This document shows, in pieces, positions 17,433 through 24,873 of a stretch of DNA of 51,945 nucleotides. Each line of letters begins with the position of its first letter. Position 1 is the first letter of the stretch. Location of the stretch: NCBI GenBank assembly GCA_002729725.1, contig PBYS01000111.1, forward strand, positions 1 through 51,945, in the 5' to 3' direction. The position numbers and the translations under genes are program-made. The notes below the pieces were generated by a model. That model had not been told where the DNA came from and did not search any database. It saw only the letters and a program-made list of their open reading frames with translations. This DNA is from Puniceicoccaceae bacterium. GTDB lineage: Bacteria; Verrucomicrobiota; Verrucomicrobiia; Opitutales; Coraliomargaritaceae.

Positions 17433-18284
17433 ATGAGTATGGATCGAACGATTTCGGGATGGAGTGAAAAGCAACGCTTATTGTTTATTGAGCGCTTGCT
17501 GTTTTGGCGTGGTAGCATCAATCGTCGGGATCTGTGTGATCACTTTGGCATCTCGCTGCCGCAGGCGACGAAGGACCTGGTTTCTTACACGACTTTAAAT
17601 GCGGGGGCGTGTCAGTACGATGTGCGGCGCAAGTGCTATGTGGCGGCGGCTAAAATGCAGACGGTGTTGCGCGAGCCGAACTTTAGCGAGGACATGGAAG
17701 CGGTGGGTTCTGCCATGCGTGATGAGCTGGAATACGGCGAATTTGTGTTGGGAGGTAGCCGTCCGCAGCGTGTGGCGGATCGGTTGTTGCATCGTAAGTT
17801 GTCCTTGGCTGCCTGCAATCGAGATTGCGTGGAGGTGACTTATTGGTCGGTCAGATCGGGCAGTTCTGAAAAGCGCTGGATGAGTCCGCGGTGTTTTGGT
17901 TTTGATGGGCTACGCTGGCATGTGCGTGCCTATTGTCACCGCAGTGAGGTGTTTAAAGACTTTGTGATCGGTCGCTTTCAGACTGTGGGGCGGGCCAAGC
18001 CTTGTCCGTTCGTTGATCTGGTGGACGAGGATTGGCTGGCGACAGAGACTTTGACTTTCCGTCCGAGCGGGGGCTTGAGCGCGAATCAACGTACGGCTTT
18101 GGAAATGGACTATGGTATGGAGGCCGGAGAGCTGTGCTTGAATGTGCGGCGCGCGATGCGGATCTATGCCTTGCGACGTTTAGGATTTGTGCAAGAGCCC
18201 TTGCAACCTCCGATGCTGAATGAGCTCCAGCAATTGGAGTGGATTGATTTTCGGGGAGCGCGAGCGATCAATCGCCTTGGATGA
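17433..18284 (+). CDS. WYL-domain transcriptional regulator, BrxR/CapW-like
   Basis: 283 aa from ATG 17433 (an ATG at 17439 is also possible). N-terminal winged helix-turn-helix: SEKQRLLFIERLLFWRGSINRRDLCDHFGISLPQATKDL. Central WYL-type domain: CVEVTYWSVRSG.. and LRWHVRAYCHRSEVFKDFVIGRF, followed by a C-terminal WCX-like extension. This three-part build and length match BrxR/CapW regulators that repress BREX, CBASS and other defence operons and probably sense a ligand through WYL. Transcribed divergently from cas3, so control of the cas operon is a reasonable inference. No CRISPR-specific name is established for it. Confidence 0.75.
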   Translation: MSMDRTISGWSEKQRLLFIERLLFWRGSINRRDLCDHFGISLPQATKDLVSYTTLNAGACQYDVRRKCYVAAAKMQTVLREPNFSEDMEAVGSAMRDELEYGEFVLGGSRPQRVADRLLHRKLSLAACNRDCVEVTYWSVRSGSSEKRWMSPRCFGFDGLRWHVRAYCHRSEVFKDFVIGRFQTVGRAKPCPFVDLVDEDWLATETLTFRPSGGLSANQRTALEMDYGMEAGELCLNVRRAMRIYALRRLGFVQEPLQPPMLNELQQLEWIDFRGARAINRLG

Positions 18285-18524
18285 GCCTAATTCAGAGGTC
18301 AGAGGTCAGGAAATAGAGGCCAGCCATTGTCAGTTATTTATAACAATCACGACATGCGCCATTAATAGGTGCAATGACTCATTATTGGTGATCTTTATAT
18401 CCGCTGACGTTGAGCCTGCGTATGAATGGATAAACCTCTGTGATGAAACTTGCTGAACGCTACCCCTCATCAAGCGCCCAAATCTATTTTTTGTCTCATA
18501 GTTGAAAAAGCTAACAATGCCGCC
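18285..18524. other. Intergenic region without recognisable gene
   Basis: Between the WYL regulator and the decayed MoxR/BatE remnant. A short plus-strand ORF (18220-18456) overlaps the regulator and resembles nothing. I see no RNA gene, terminator or repeat here. Confidence 0.5.
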
Positions 18525-18903
18525 CTAAGTCTGCGCGCGCGAGCGCTCAATCGAATTGAATGAATTGGACTGTGTTTTGGGTACCCAGCATGTGCGCTGG
18601 TCGTTGAGCTGGATGTGGTGCCAGCCGTCGCGGGTTTCGATTAGGCTGCATTCGAGGCCGTCGTGGAGGGCTTCGTTAAAGGCGTTGGCATGGCGTAGCT
18701 GGGACCTTTTTTGGCGTATAGGCTGTCGACGATGATACAGCCTTGGGACTGTGCCTGTAGGCTGCGTAGGCTGAGGTAGCCTGCGCTAGAAAGTAGGGCT
18801 AAGAGCAGGCGATCAATGAGTGCAGCTTGGCCGACGAGCAACTGGCGATTTGTTGGCGAACTTGCTGCAGCGCATCGGATGAAGAAGGGGCGGGTGTTTG
18901 CAT
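18525..18903 (-). pseudogene. Decayed fusion remnant: MoxR-like N-terminus joined to a BatE-like SH3 C-terminus
   Basis: Read on the minus strand from ATG 18903: SSSDALQQVRQQIAS, then after a frame change LVGQAALIDRLLLALLSS, the classic start of MoxR AAA+ ATPases (..VGQ.ALIDRLLLALL..). The Walker motifs that should follow are missing. The same frame continues as GCIIVDSLYAKKGPSYA, and after a second frame change as HANAFNEALHDGLECSLIE, TRDGWHHIQL and CWVP, which reads like the SH3-type domain ending BatE aerotolerance proteins. Stop at 18525. The simplest reading is an internal deletion that collapsed a moxR-bat operon, followed by frameshifts. Identity is inferred from short motifs only. Confidence 0.45.
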
Positions 18904-19037
18904 GATACGATTAAGAGGCTCCTTCCCAACAAAGGATTGAGCCGAATCGTGCATTCAAATTTAGCTTCAAGTTAAATTCAAGGCCTAAGCCTTGTTGATA
19001 CTAAAAATCGGACGTGTCCCGTTTGGGGTGGAGCCTA

Positions 19038-19559
19038 TTAAGCGTGCTCTCGGCCCATCAACCAGAGCAAATCAGCTAAGCGGTTTAGATATTGAATCAG
19101 CTCGGGGCGAACCTGAGCTCCGGATTCTTTTAAGGCTACGACGCCACGTTCGCTTCGTCGGCAGGTGGTGCGGGCACTATCAAAAAATGCGTCGGCCACA
19201 GTGTCGCCAGGGAAGCTCCAGCCGCTGAATTGGATGTCTTTTTCCTTTTCATTCACCCATTCGGTCAAGCGATCAATCATGGCCGAGCTGATCGCTTGTT
19301 CTCCATATTTTTCGAGATAGCGTGCTTGGTCGGCATCGTCTGTGGCCAGTTCGCCCATGAAATTGATCAATTGCTTCTGGACAGAGAGCAGCAATTCTTT
19401 GGCCGCTGGTTGGTCTGAATGCGCTCTGCAAAGACCGATGGCGGAGGTGAGTTCGTCGATCTGTCCATAGGTCATCACTCGGGGGTGTGTTTTAGGAACC
19501 CGCTTATTAAAAAGTAGGGCAGTGGTGCCGTCGTCGCCTCGTTTAGTTGCAATGCTCAT
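19038..19559 (-). CDS. Cob(I)alamin/cobyrinate adenosyltransferase, PduO/MMAB type
   Basis: 173 aa. N-terminal TKRGDDGTTALLFNKRVPKTHPRVMTYGQIDELTSAIG is the ATP-binding signature of PduO-type enzymes (T.GD.GTT.L..., YG.vDEL). The second signature is ARTTCRRSERGVV and the third LNRLADLLWLMGRE near the C-terminus. It transfers adenosyl from ATP to cob(I)alamin, making coenzyme B12. No cobalamin gene or riboswitch is nearby. A hairpin with 7-9 bp (CCCTTGCTG/CAGCAAGGG, 19579-19598) precedes it. Confidence 0.9.
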   Translation of the reverse strand: MSIATKRGDDGTTALLFNKRVPKTHPRVMTYGQIDELTSAIGLCRAHSDQPAAKELLLSVQKQLINFMGELATDDADQARYLEKYGEQAISSAMIDRLTEWVNEKEKDIQFSGWSFPGDTVADAFFDSARTTCRRSERGVVALKESGAQVRPELIQYLNRLADLLWLMGREHA

Positions 19560-19675
19560 GCTTCGCTAGTGAACAGATCCCTTGCTGTGCAGCAAGGGCA
19601 TTTCGCGCGTGCTGACTGGGACTGGCTCAGAGGCTGGGGAGTTTAAGCAGTGCAAATCCTCAGCAATCGCTTTGC

Positions 19676-20044
19676 TCATATATTGAGGATTTGCTGCGCT
19701 TCGGTGAAGCTTTCTTGGATGATCTTGAGGGCTTCCATGGTGGAGACAATGGTGAGCCAGGTGATCAGTAGCAGAGCCACGGTGATGGCTATTTTCCAGC
19801 CACGGCGCAAGGTCGGGTGCCACCAAATTAGCGGCAGCCCCAGTGGGCCCACGCAGGCGAGAATGAAGATTAGAAAGGCCTTCTGGAAATACCACTTCTG
19901 TGCCGGCGTGAGCTCTTGGGCTGTCTGTAGGTGCGTGTTAGAATGCGTGTTGGGACGTGTATGACCGTCTAAGAATTCGCCACAATGCTTGCATTTAATG
20001 GCAGCATCTTGAATCTCTTCAGCACAAAAAGGGCATAATTTCAT
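19676..20044 (-). CDS. Small zinc-ribbon membrane protein
   Basis: 122 aa from ATG 20044. N-terminal MKLCPFCAEEIQDAAIKCKHCGEFLDG is a double CxxC zinc ribbon, common in membrane-anchored bacterial proteins. Two hydrophobic segments follow: FLIFILACVGPLGLPLIWW and KIAITVALLLITWLTIV. The C-terminus is a short helix. Function unknown. It lies upstream of the adenosyltransferase on the same strand, about 115 bp away. Confidence 0.7.
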   Translation of the reverse strand: MKLCPFCAEEIQDAAIKCKHCGEFLDGHTRPNTHSNTHLQTAQELTPAQKWYFQKAFLIFILACVGPLGLPLIWWHPTLRRGWKIAITVALLLITWLTIVSTMEALKIIQESFTEAQQILNI

Positions 20045-20302
20045 TGCCCGCAATGTCAGCGACTATGTCGCAGCGAGCCAACTATAAAATGCGCAGTGGC
20101 TCCGAGGTGACGAGCCCCCGGTTCAGAGAACCGAGGATACGCGTGGTTTGAATTAGAATTAACAAAAACGGCTTTGTTCGGAATAAAGCCATCCTTGGGC
20201 GATCCTATCGCTATGACATTGAAAAACCTTGGACTTCTATCGCTGAATGTGGGGCTTGGGTGAGCCCCAGCAGAGGCGGCGGCGCCTAAGGGACGTTTTC
20301 AT

Positions 20303-21028
20303 GTGCTGACTTGGCCGTGGTTCATTATGGCCCCCTTCAAAATGCAGGGCGACGGCATTCATTTGAGCGATCTGGACACCGCTGAGGTAGACAGCACGCG
20401 CTATCAAACTGTGTTTCAAACCTTTGGCGAAGATATGGGAGATACGCCCGACGACTGGTATCGCTTTTACCTCGATCCGAGGACAAAGCTGGTGGACGTG
20501 GCCCAGCTCTCGCCGGCGCAACAGAAGGCCTTCTATATCAACCTCTATAATGCCGGCATGCTACAAGCGGTCCTAGAGCGCTATCCCATCAAGTCGGTCA
20601 AGTCGATCGGGCTGATTCCATTCAGTATTTTCAAAAAGGATTATACTCAGCAGGGAGAGCGCAGCTTGAGCCTCGATGACATCGAGAAGGGGATCTTGCT
20701 GCAGAAATTCCCGGACCCTCGTATTCATTTTGCGGTGAACTGCGCCAGCGTGAGCTGTCCGCCCTTGCGTGCGGAGCCCTACCGGGGCGCGCAATTGGAG
20801 GCTCAATTAGAGGAGCAGACGCGTCTCTTCGCGGCCAGTGATCAAGCGGCGCGGGGCGATGCATCGAAACGACGCACCGCTTACTCAGAGTTATTTAAAT
20901 GGTATGCCTCTGATTTCGGAGTGAGCCAACCCGCCTTGTTTTTAAACCGCTATCGATCGCAGCCACTGCCCACGGAATATGACGTTATTTGGATCGACTA
21001 TGACTGGTCGCTCAATCAATCTAAGTGA
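20303..21028 (+). CDS. DUF547 family protein, N-terminus disrupted by an in-frame TGA
   Basis: 241 aa if read from GTG 20303. The DUF547 core is clear: LSPAQQKAFYINLYNAGMLQAVLERYP, RIHFAVNCASVSCPPLRAEPY and the C-terminal LFKWYASDFG. Reading further upstream in the same frame gives ATG 20213 and a signal-peptide-like MTLKNLGLLSLNVGLG, then TGA at 20261-20263, then APAEAAAPKGRF, which looks like a cleavage region. The export signal therefore seems lost to a nonsense mutation (TGG to TGA would restore Trp), or the protein now starts at the GTG without it. Stop overlaps the possible GTG start of the next gene. Confidence 0.75.
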   Translation: MLTWPWFIMAPFKMQGDGIHLSDLDTAEVDSTRYQTVFQTFGEDMGDTPDDWYRFYLDPRTKLVDVAQLSPAQQKAFYINLYNAGMLQAVLERYPIKSVKSIGLIPFSIFKKDYTQQGERSLSLDDIEKGILLQKFPDPRIHFAVNCASVSCPPLRAEPYRGAQLEAQLEEQTRLFAASDQAARGDASKRRTAYSELFKWYASDFGVSQPALFLNRYRSQPLPTEYDVIWIDYDWSLNQSK

Positions 21029-21033
21029 GCAGT

Positions 21034-23343
21034 ATGCAAAACATTATTTTACGTTATACGAATTGGCTGCATACACGTTGGCCAGCGGGAGCTGTCGAAA
21101 AAAGCCCAAATGTGAACGAAGATGGCAGCACGCGTGTGAAGGGCGTGCGAGTGGTCGGAGATCTCACCGGCGTGCCACTGCTTAAGTTTTCGGCCGATAC
21201 GGGCGCAAAGGCGGTTTTAAGCATTTTAGAAGAGTCCGACTTTAAGCCAGGTGCGGGGGCGGACACAGATATTTATGATCTAGTGATCGTGGGGGCCGGG
21301 GTTTCGGGGCTTTCCGCCGCCATCGAAGCGAAAAAAGCGGGCCTTCGTTATGTGCTCTACGAAGCCGATGAGAGCTTTTCCACCATCCAGAATTTTCCGC
21401 GTAAAAAGCCGATCTATACCTATCCCAGCGAAATGGAACCTGCGGGCGAACTACGCTTCGAGTCCAAGGTAAAGGAAGACTTATTGCAGGAGCTCAAGGC
21501 GCAAAAAGAGGCGCATGGCATCGAAACCACACGAGCCAAAGTGGAGCACATCGAACGCGAGGGAGGCGTGTTAACTGTGGCCTTGGCCGAGGACGCGGCA
21601 GTGCGGGCGCAACGCGTGATTGTGGCGATTGGCCGCACCGGTAATTATCGGAAATTAAATGTGCCGGGCGAGGACTTGGATAAGGTGTCGAATCGCTTGA
21701 TTGATGCTGGGGAGCACGCCGGGCAAAAAGTGATGGTCGTCGGCGGCGGCGACTCGGCCCTAGAAGCCGCGATCGCATTAGTTGAGGCGGGGGCGAAGGT
21801 GACACTGAGCTATCGTAAAGCGGAGTTTTCGCGCGCGAAGCCCGATAACGTCCAGCGTGTCAAGGAACTCACATCGGCGGGAGAATTGACATTGCTGATG
21901 AGCTCGCAACTGCAGGAGATCCATCAAGATCATGTGCTGGTCTGCGGGGAGGGCCGCGAGGATTGCCCAGTCGAGAACGACTACGTGTTTACTTTAATTG
22001 GCCGCGAGCCTCCCTTGGATTTCTTTCGCAAATCCAGCATTCCAGTGACGGGCGATTGGTCGACGAAAATTTGGGGTGGCCTCATCGCATTTATGCTGTT
22101 GATGACATTTTTGTACCATCTCAAGGCATACAAAAGCTTTCTCGGTATCGAAGGCACCAACTTGTGGCAAATCTTTGCGAGCCGACAGTGGTTTCCGTTT
22201 AATATACCCGTGCTCGGTGAGCAGGGGAGTTTGCTCTACACCTTCCTCAATGCGGCACGTAATGACCCCGGCTTTACCTTCGCGCTGATGTATACCACGG
22301 TGATCGTGGTATTTGGCATCCGGCGCATGCGTCGTCGTAAGACGCCTTACGTGAAATTGCAGACCTCCACGCTGATGGCGGTGCAAGTGATTCCCTTATT
22401 TATACTGCCGTATTTGTTATTCCCCTACCTGTATCATCATAGTGTTTTCACCAATGGAGGCTTTGGGCAATGGTTTGGCATGACCTTTCTCTCGGACGGG
22501 CAAGGCGGAGATCCCAACCAGTTTTGGCGCTCCTTCGGCTTCATTTTAGCTTGGCCGCTCTTTATCTATAACATCTTTACCGAAGCGCCCATTTGGGGCT
22601 GGATTATATTCGGTTTCATTCAAACCTTTGTCATTATTCCGCTGATCGTTTGGCGTTGGGGTAAGGGCGCGTATTGCGGGTGGATTTGCTCCTGTGGCGC
22701 AATGGCTGAAACCTTGGGCGACCAACATCGGCATAAGATGCCGCATGGTCCGAAGTGGAACCGTCTCAACATGATTGGGCAGTGGGTCTTAGCGATCGCA
22801 TTTGTTTTGCTGGCGCTGCGCATTGTGGGCTGGCTGACGCCATGGGAGGGCTTCGACAAGGCGATTGCCGGCTTTATCGATAAGAACGAGCTGCTGAGTT
22901 ATAAAGTGCTGATCGACCTTTGGTTGGCGGGGGCGATTGGTTACGGCCTATACTTCCACCTGTCCGGACGTGTCTGGTGCCGCTTTGCTTGCCCGCTGGC
23001 AGCATTAATGCACATATATGCTCGCTTCTCGCAATTTCGTATTTTTGCGGAGAAAAAGAAATGTATCTCCTGCAATGTGTGCACCTCAGTTTGCCATCAG
23101 GGGATCGACATTATGAACTTTGCCAATAAGGGGCTGCCGATGGAAGACCCCGAATGTGTGCGTTGCTCTGCTTGTGTGCAGTCTTGCCCCACTGGGGTGC
23201 TGAGTTTTGGTCGTTTAAGTCGCTCCGGAGGGGTGGTTTTGGATCGCTTGGCCGCTTCACCGATCCAGATGCAAGAGTTACAAGACTTGACGCCTGTGGA
23301 TCAGTTTATATCGAACGCTCGTAAGCGAGGCGAAACATTCTAG
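21034..23343 (+). CDS. Flavoprotein disulfide reductase-like domain fused to a NapH-type membrane ferredoxin
   Basis: 769 aa from ATG 21034 (GTG 21025, overlapping the DUF547 stop, is the alternative). Residues about 85-330 are a two-dinucleotide oxidoreductase: FAD motif LVIVGAGVSGLSAA, and NAD(P) motif VMVVGGGDSALEAA; no CxxC is present, as in YpdA-type enzymes. Then come about six hydrophobic segments, with CGWICSCG and CRFACPL of the NapH/MauN polyferredoxin family. The C-terminus has two 4Fe-4S clusters, CISCNVCTSVCHQG and CVRCSACVQSCPTG. It probably moves electrons between NAD(P)H/FAD and a membrane or periplasmic partner. Partner unknown; cotranscription with DUF547 is likely. Confidence 0.8.
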   Translation: MQNIILRYTNWLHTRWPAGAVEKSPNVNEDGSTRVKGVRVVGDLTGVPLLKFSADTGAKAVLSILEESDFKPGAGADTDIYDLVIVGAGVSGLSAAIEAKKAGLRYVLYEADESFSTIQNFPRKKPIYTYPSEMEPAGELRFESKVKEDLLQELKAQKEAHGIETTRAKVEHIEREGGVLTVALAEDAAVRAQRVIVAIGRTGNYRKLNVPGEDLDKVSNRLIDAGEHAGQKVMVVGGGDSALEAAIALVEAGAKVTLSYRKAEFSRAKPDNVQRVKELTSAGELTLLMSSQLQEIHQDHVLVCGEGREDCPVENDYVFTLIGREPPLDFFRKSSIPVTGDWSTKIWGGLIAFMLLMTFLYHLKAYKSFLGIEGTNLWQIFASRQWFPFNIPVLGEQGSLLYTFLNAARNDPGFTFALMYTTVIVVFGIRRMRRRKTPYVKLQTSTLMAVQVIPLFILPYLLFPYLYHHSVFTNGGFGQWFGMTFLSDGQGGDPNQFWRSFGFILAWPLFIYNIFTEAPIWGWIIFGFIQTFVIIPLIVWRWGKGAYCGWICSCGAMAETLGDQHRHKMPHGPKWNRLNMIGQWVLAIAFVLLALRIVGWLTPWEGFDKAIAGFIDKNELLSYKVLIDLWLAGAIGYGLYFHLSGRVWCRFACPLAALMHIYARFSQFRIFAEKKKCISCNVCTSVCHQGIDIMNFANKGLPMEDPECVRCSACVQSCPTGVLSFGRLSRSGGVVLDRLAASPIQMQELQDLTPVDQFISNARKRGETF

Positions 23344-23371
23344 CATCGATTCGCGTCCCCGCGTGGGAATT

Positions 23372-24865
23372 ATGACCTCTTTTTTTATGAATCCGCTCAG
23401 TCTTTTTGTTTTCGTTCTCTATACCTCTTGTAGTCTGCTTTTACTACTCTATGGCATGAATACCTACTTGCTGCTCTTTCTCTATTTGCGGAAGCGCAAT
23501 GCCCACTTGGAGAGCGATGCCGCGACCGAGGCGCAATTTGTGCAGCATTTTGCAGATCGAGAAGACCTGCCGGTAGTGACGACACAGATCCCCTTATACA
23601 ATGAGATCAATGTCGCCGAGCGCGTGATCCGTGCTGTGGCTGCGATCGATTATCCCAGCGCTTGCCACGAAATACAAATCCTCGACGATTCCGATGATGA
23701 GACCTGTGCTTTGGTGGACCAAGCCGCTGCCGACCTACGTGCACAAGGGCACTGGATTGAAGTCTTTCGTCGCGAAGATCGGATAGGCTATAAGGCCGGC
23801 GCGCTGGAGGCAGGCATGGCGGTCTGTAAGGGGGAATTTATCGCGATATTTGATAGCGACTTTATCCCACCTGCTGACTTCTTGCGTCGCACGCTGGCTC
23901 ACCTATGGGCGGATAAAAACTGTGGCATGGTGCAAGCACGCTGGGATCACATAAATCAGGATCATTCCTGGCTCACGCGCGTGCAAGCAATGGGCATTGA
24001 TGGGCACTTCGTGATTGAGCAAACCGCTCGTAATCGCAATGGGCTCTTCATGAACTTCTGTGGCACTGCCGGCGTGTGGCGGCGTGAAGCGATCGACGAT
24101 TCCGGGGGCTGGCAGCACGATACCGTAACGGAAGATCTAGACCTTTCATATCGCGCGCAGATGCGAGGCTGGCGCTTCCATTATTTGCCCACACTGCGAG
24201 TGCCTGCCGAATTACCGCCGACATACAGTGCATTCAAAAGCCAGCAATACCGCTGGGCCAAGGGCACGCTGCAAACTGCGCGTAAACTGCTACCGACTGT
24301 TTGGCGTGAGCCGATGCCTTTATTTAAAAAACTACAAGCAACCGTGCATTTGACCCGCTATGGCTTAAACTTACAGATGGCTTTGATTGCACTCTTGGTC
24401 CTGCCTCTGATCGCGACTCTTGGAGAGAGTGGGGTGTGGTTTTATCGTTCCGTGCTCTTTCTCAGCTTGCTGGTGCCAGCGGCGATCGGGCCCAGCTTGG
24501 GCTATGTGGTCTGTCAATATCAAGAGCATCCCGATGTCTGGAAACAGCGCTTGGCAGTCTTACCTTTTCTTCTGATTGTGGGCTTCGGTATTTGCCTCTC
24601 CAACGGCAAGGCCGTGTTGGCGGGTATGTTTAGCAATGACAGCACCTTCGTGCGCACGCCCAAGGCCGGTGAAACCAGTCTCAAGTCCTATCTGGTCAAG
24701 CGGGATTGGATGCCGCGTATCGAAATGTTCTTTGCTGTCTATTGCGCGTTCACCATCGCAGTCCTGTGCTACTTGGGGCAATATGCACTCATACCTTTTG
24801 TCGCCGTCTATACGCTCGGCTTTGGCGTCGTGGGCTCCAAGGGCTTGTCCGAAGCACGCATATAA
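23372..24865 (+). CDS. Membrane-bound family 2 glycosyltransferase, cellulose synthase-like
   Basis: 497 aa from ATG 23372. An N-terminal membrane segment (LFVFVLYTSCSLLLLLYGMNTYLLL) precedes a GT-A domain with ILDDSDDETC, the DxD-like FIAIFDSDFIPP, the TEDLDLSYR acceptor motif and QQYRWAKGT (QxxRW), the signature of processive polysaccharide synthases. At least four C-terminal membrane segments follow. It likely builds or extends a beta-linked glycan or glycolipid. Eight bases separate it from the next glycosyltransferase. Confidence 0.85.
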   Translation: MTSFFMNPLSLFVFVLYTSCSLLLLLYGMNTYLLLFLYLRKRNAHLESDAATEAQFVQHFADREDLPVVTTQIPLYNEINVAERVIRAVAAIDYPSACHEIQILDDSDDETCALVDQAAADLRAQGHWIEVFRREDRIGYKAGALEAGMAVCKGEFIAIFDSDFIPPADFLRRTLAHLWADKNCGMVQARWDHINQDHSWLTRVQAMGIDGHFVIEQTARNRNGLFMNFCGTAGVWRREAIDDSGGWQHDTVTEDLDLSYRAQMRGWRFHYLPTLRVPAELPPTYSAFKSQQYRWAKGTLQTARKLLPTVWREPMPLFKKLQATVHLTRYGLNLQMALIALLVLPLIATLGESGVWFYRSVLFLSLLVPAAIGPSLGYVVCQYQEHPDVWKQRLAVLPFLLIVGFGICLSNGKAVLAGMFSNDSTFVRTPKAGETSLKSYLVKRDWMPRIEMFFAVYCAFTIAVLCYLGQYALIPFVAVYTLGFGVVGSKGLSEARI

Positions 24866-24873
24866 GAGGAGCG

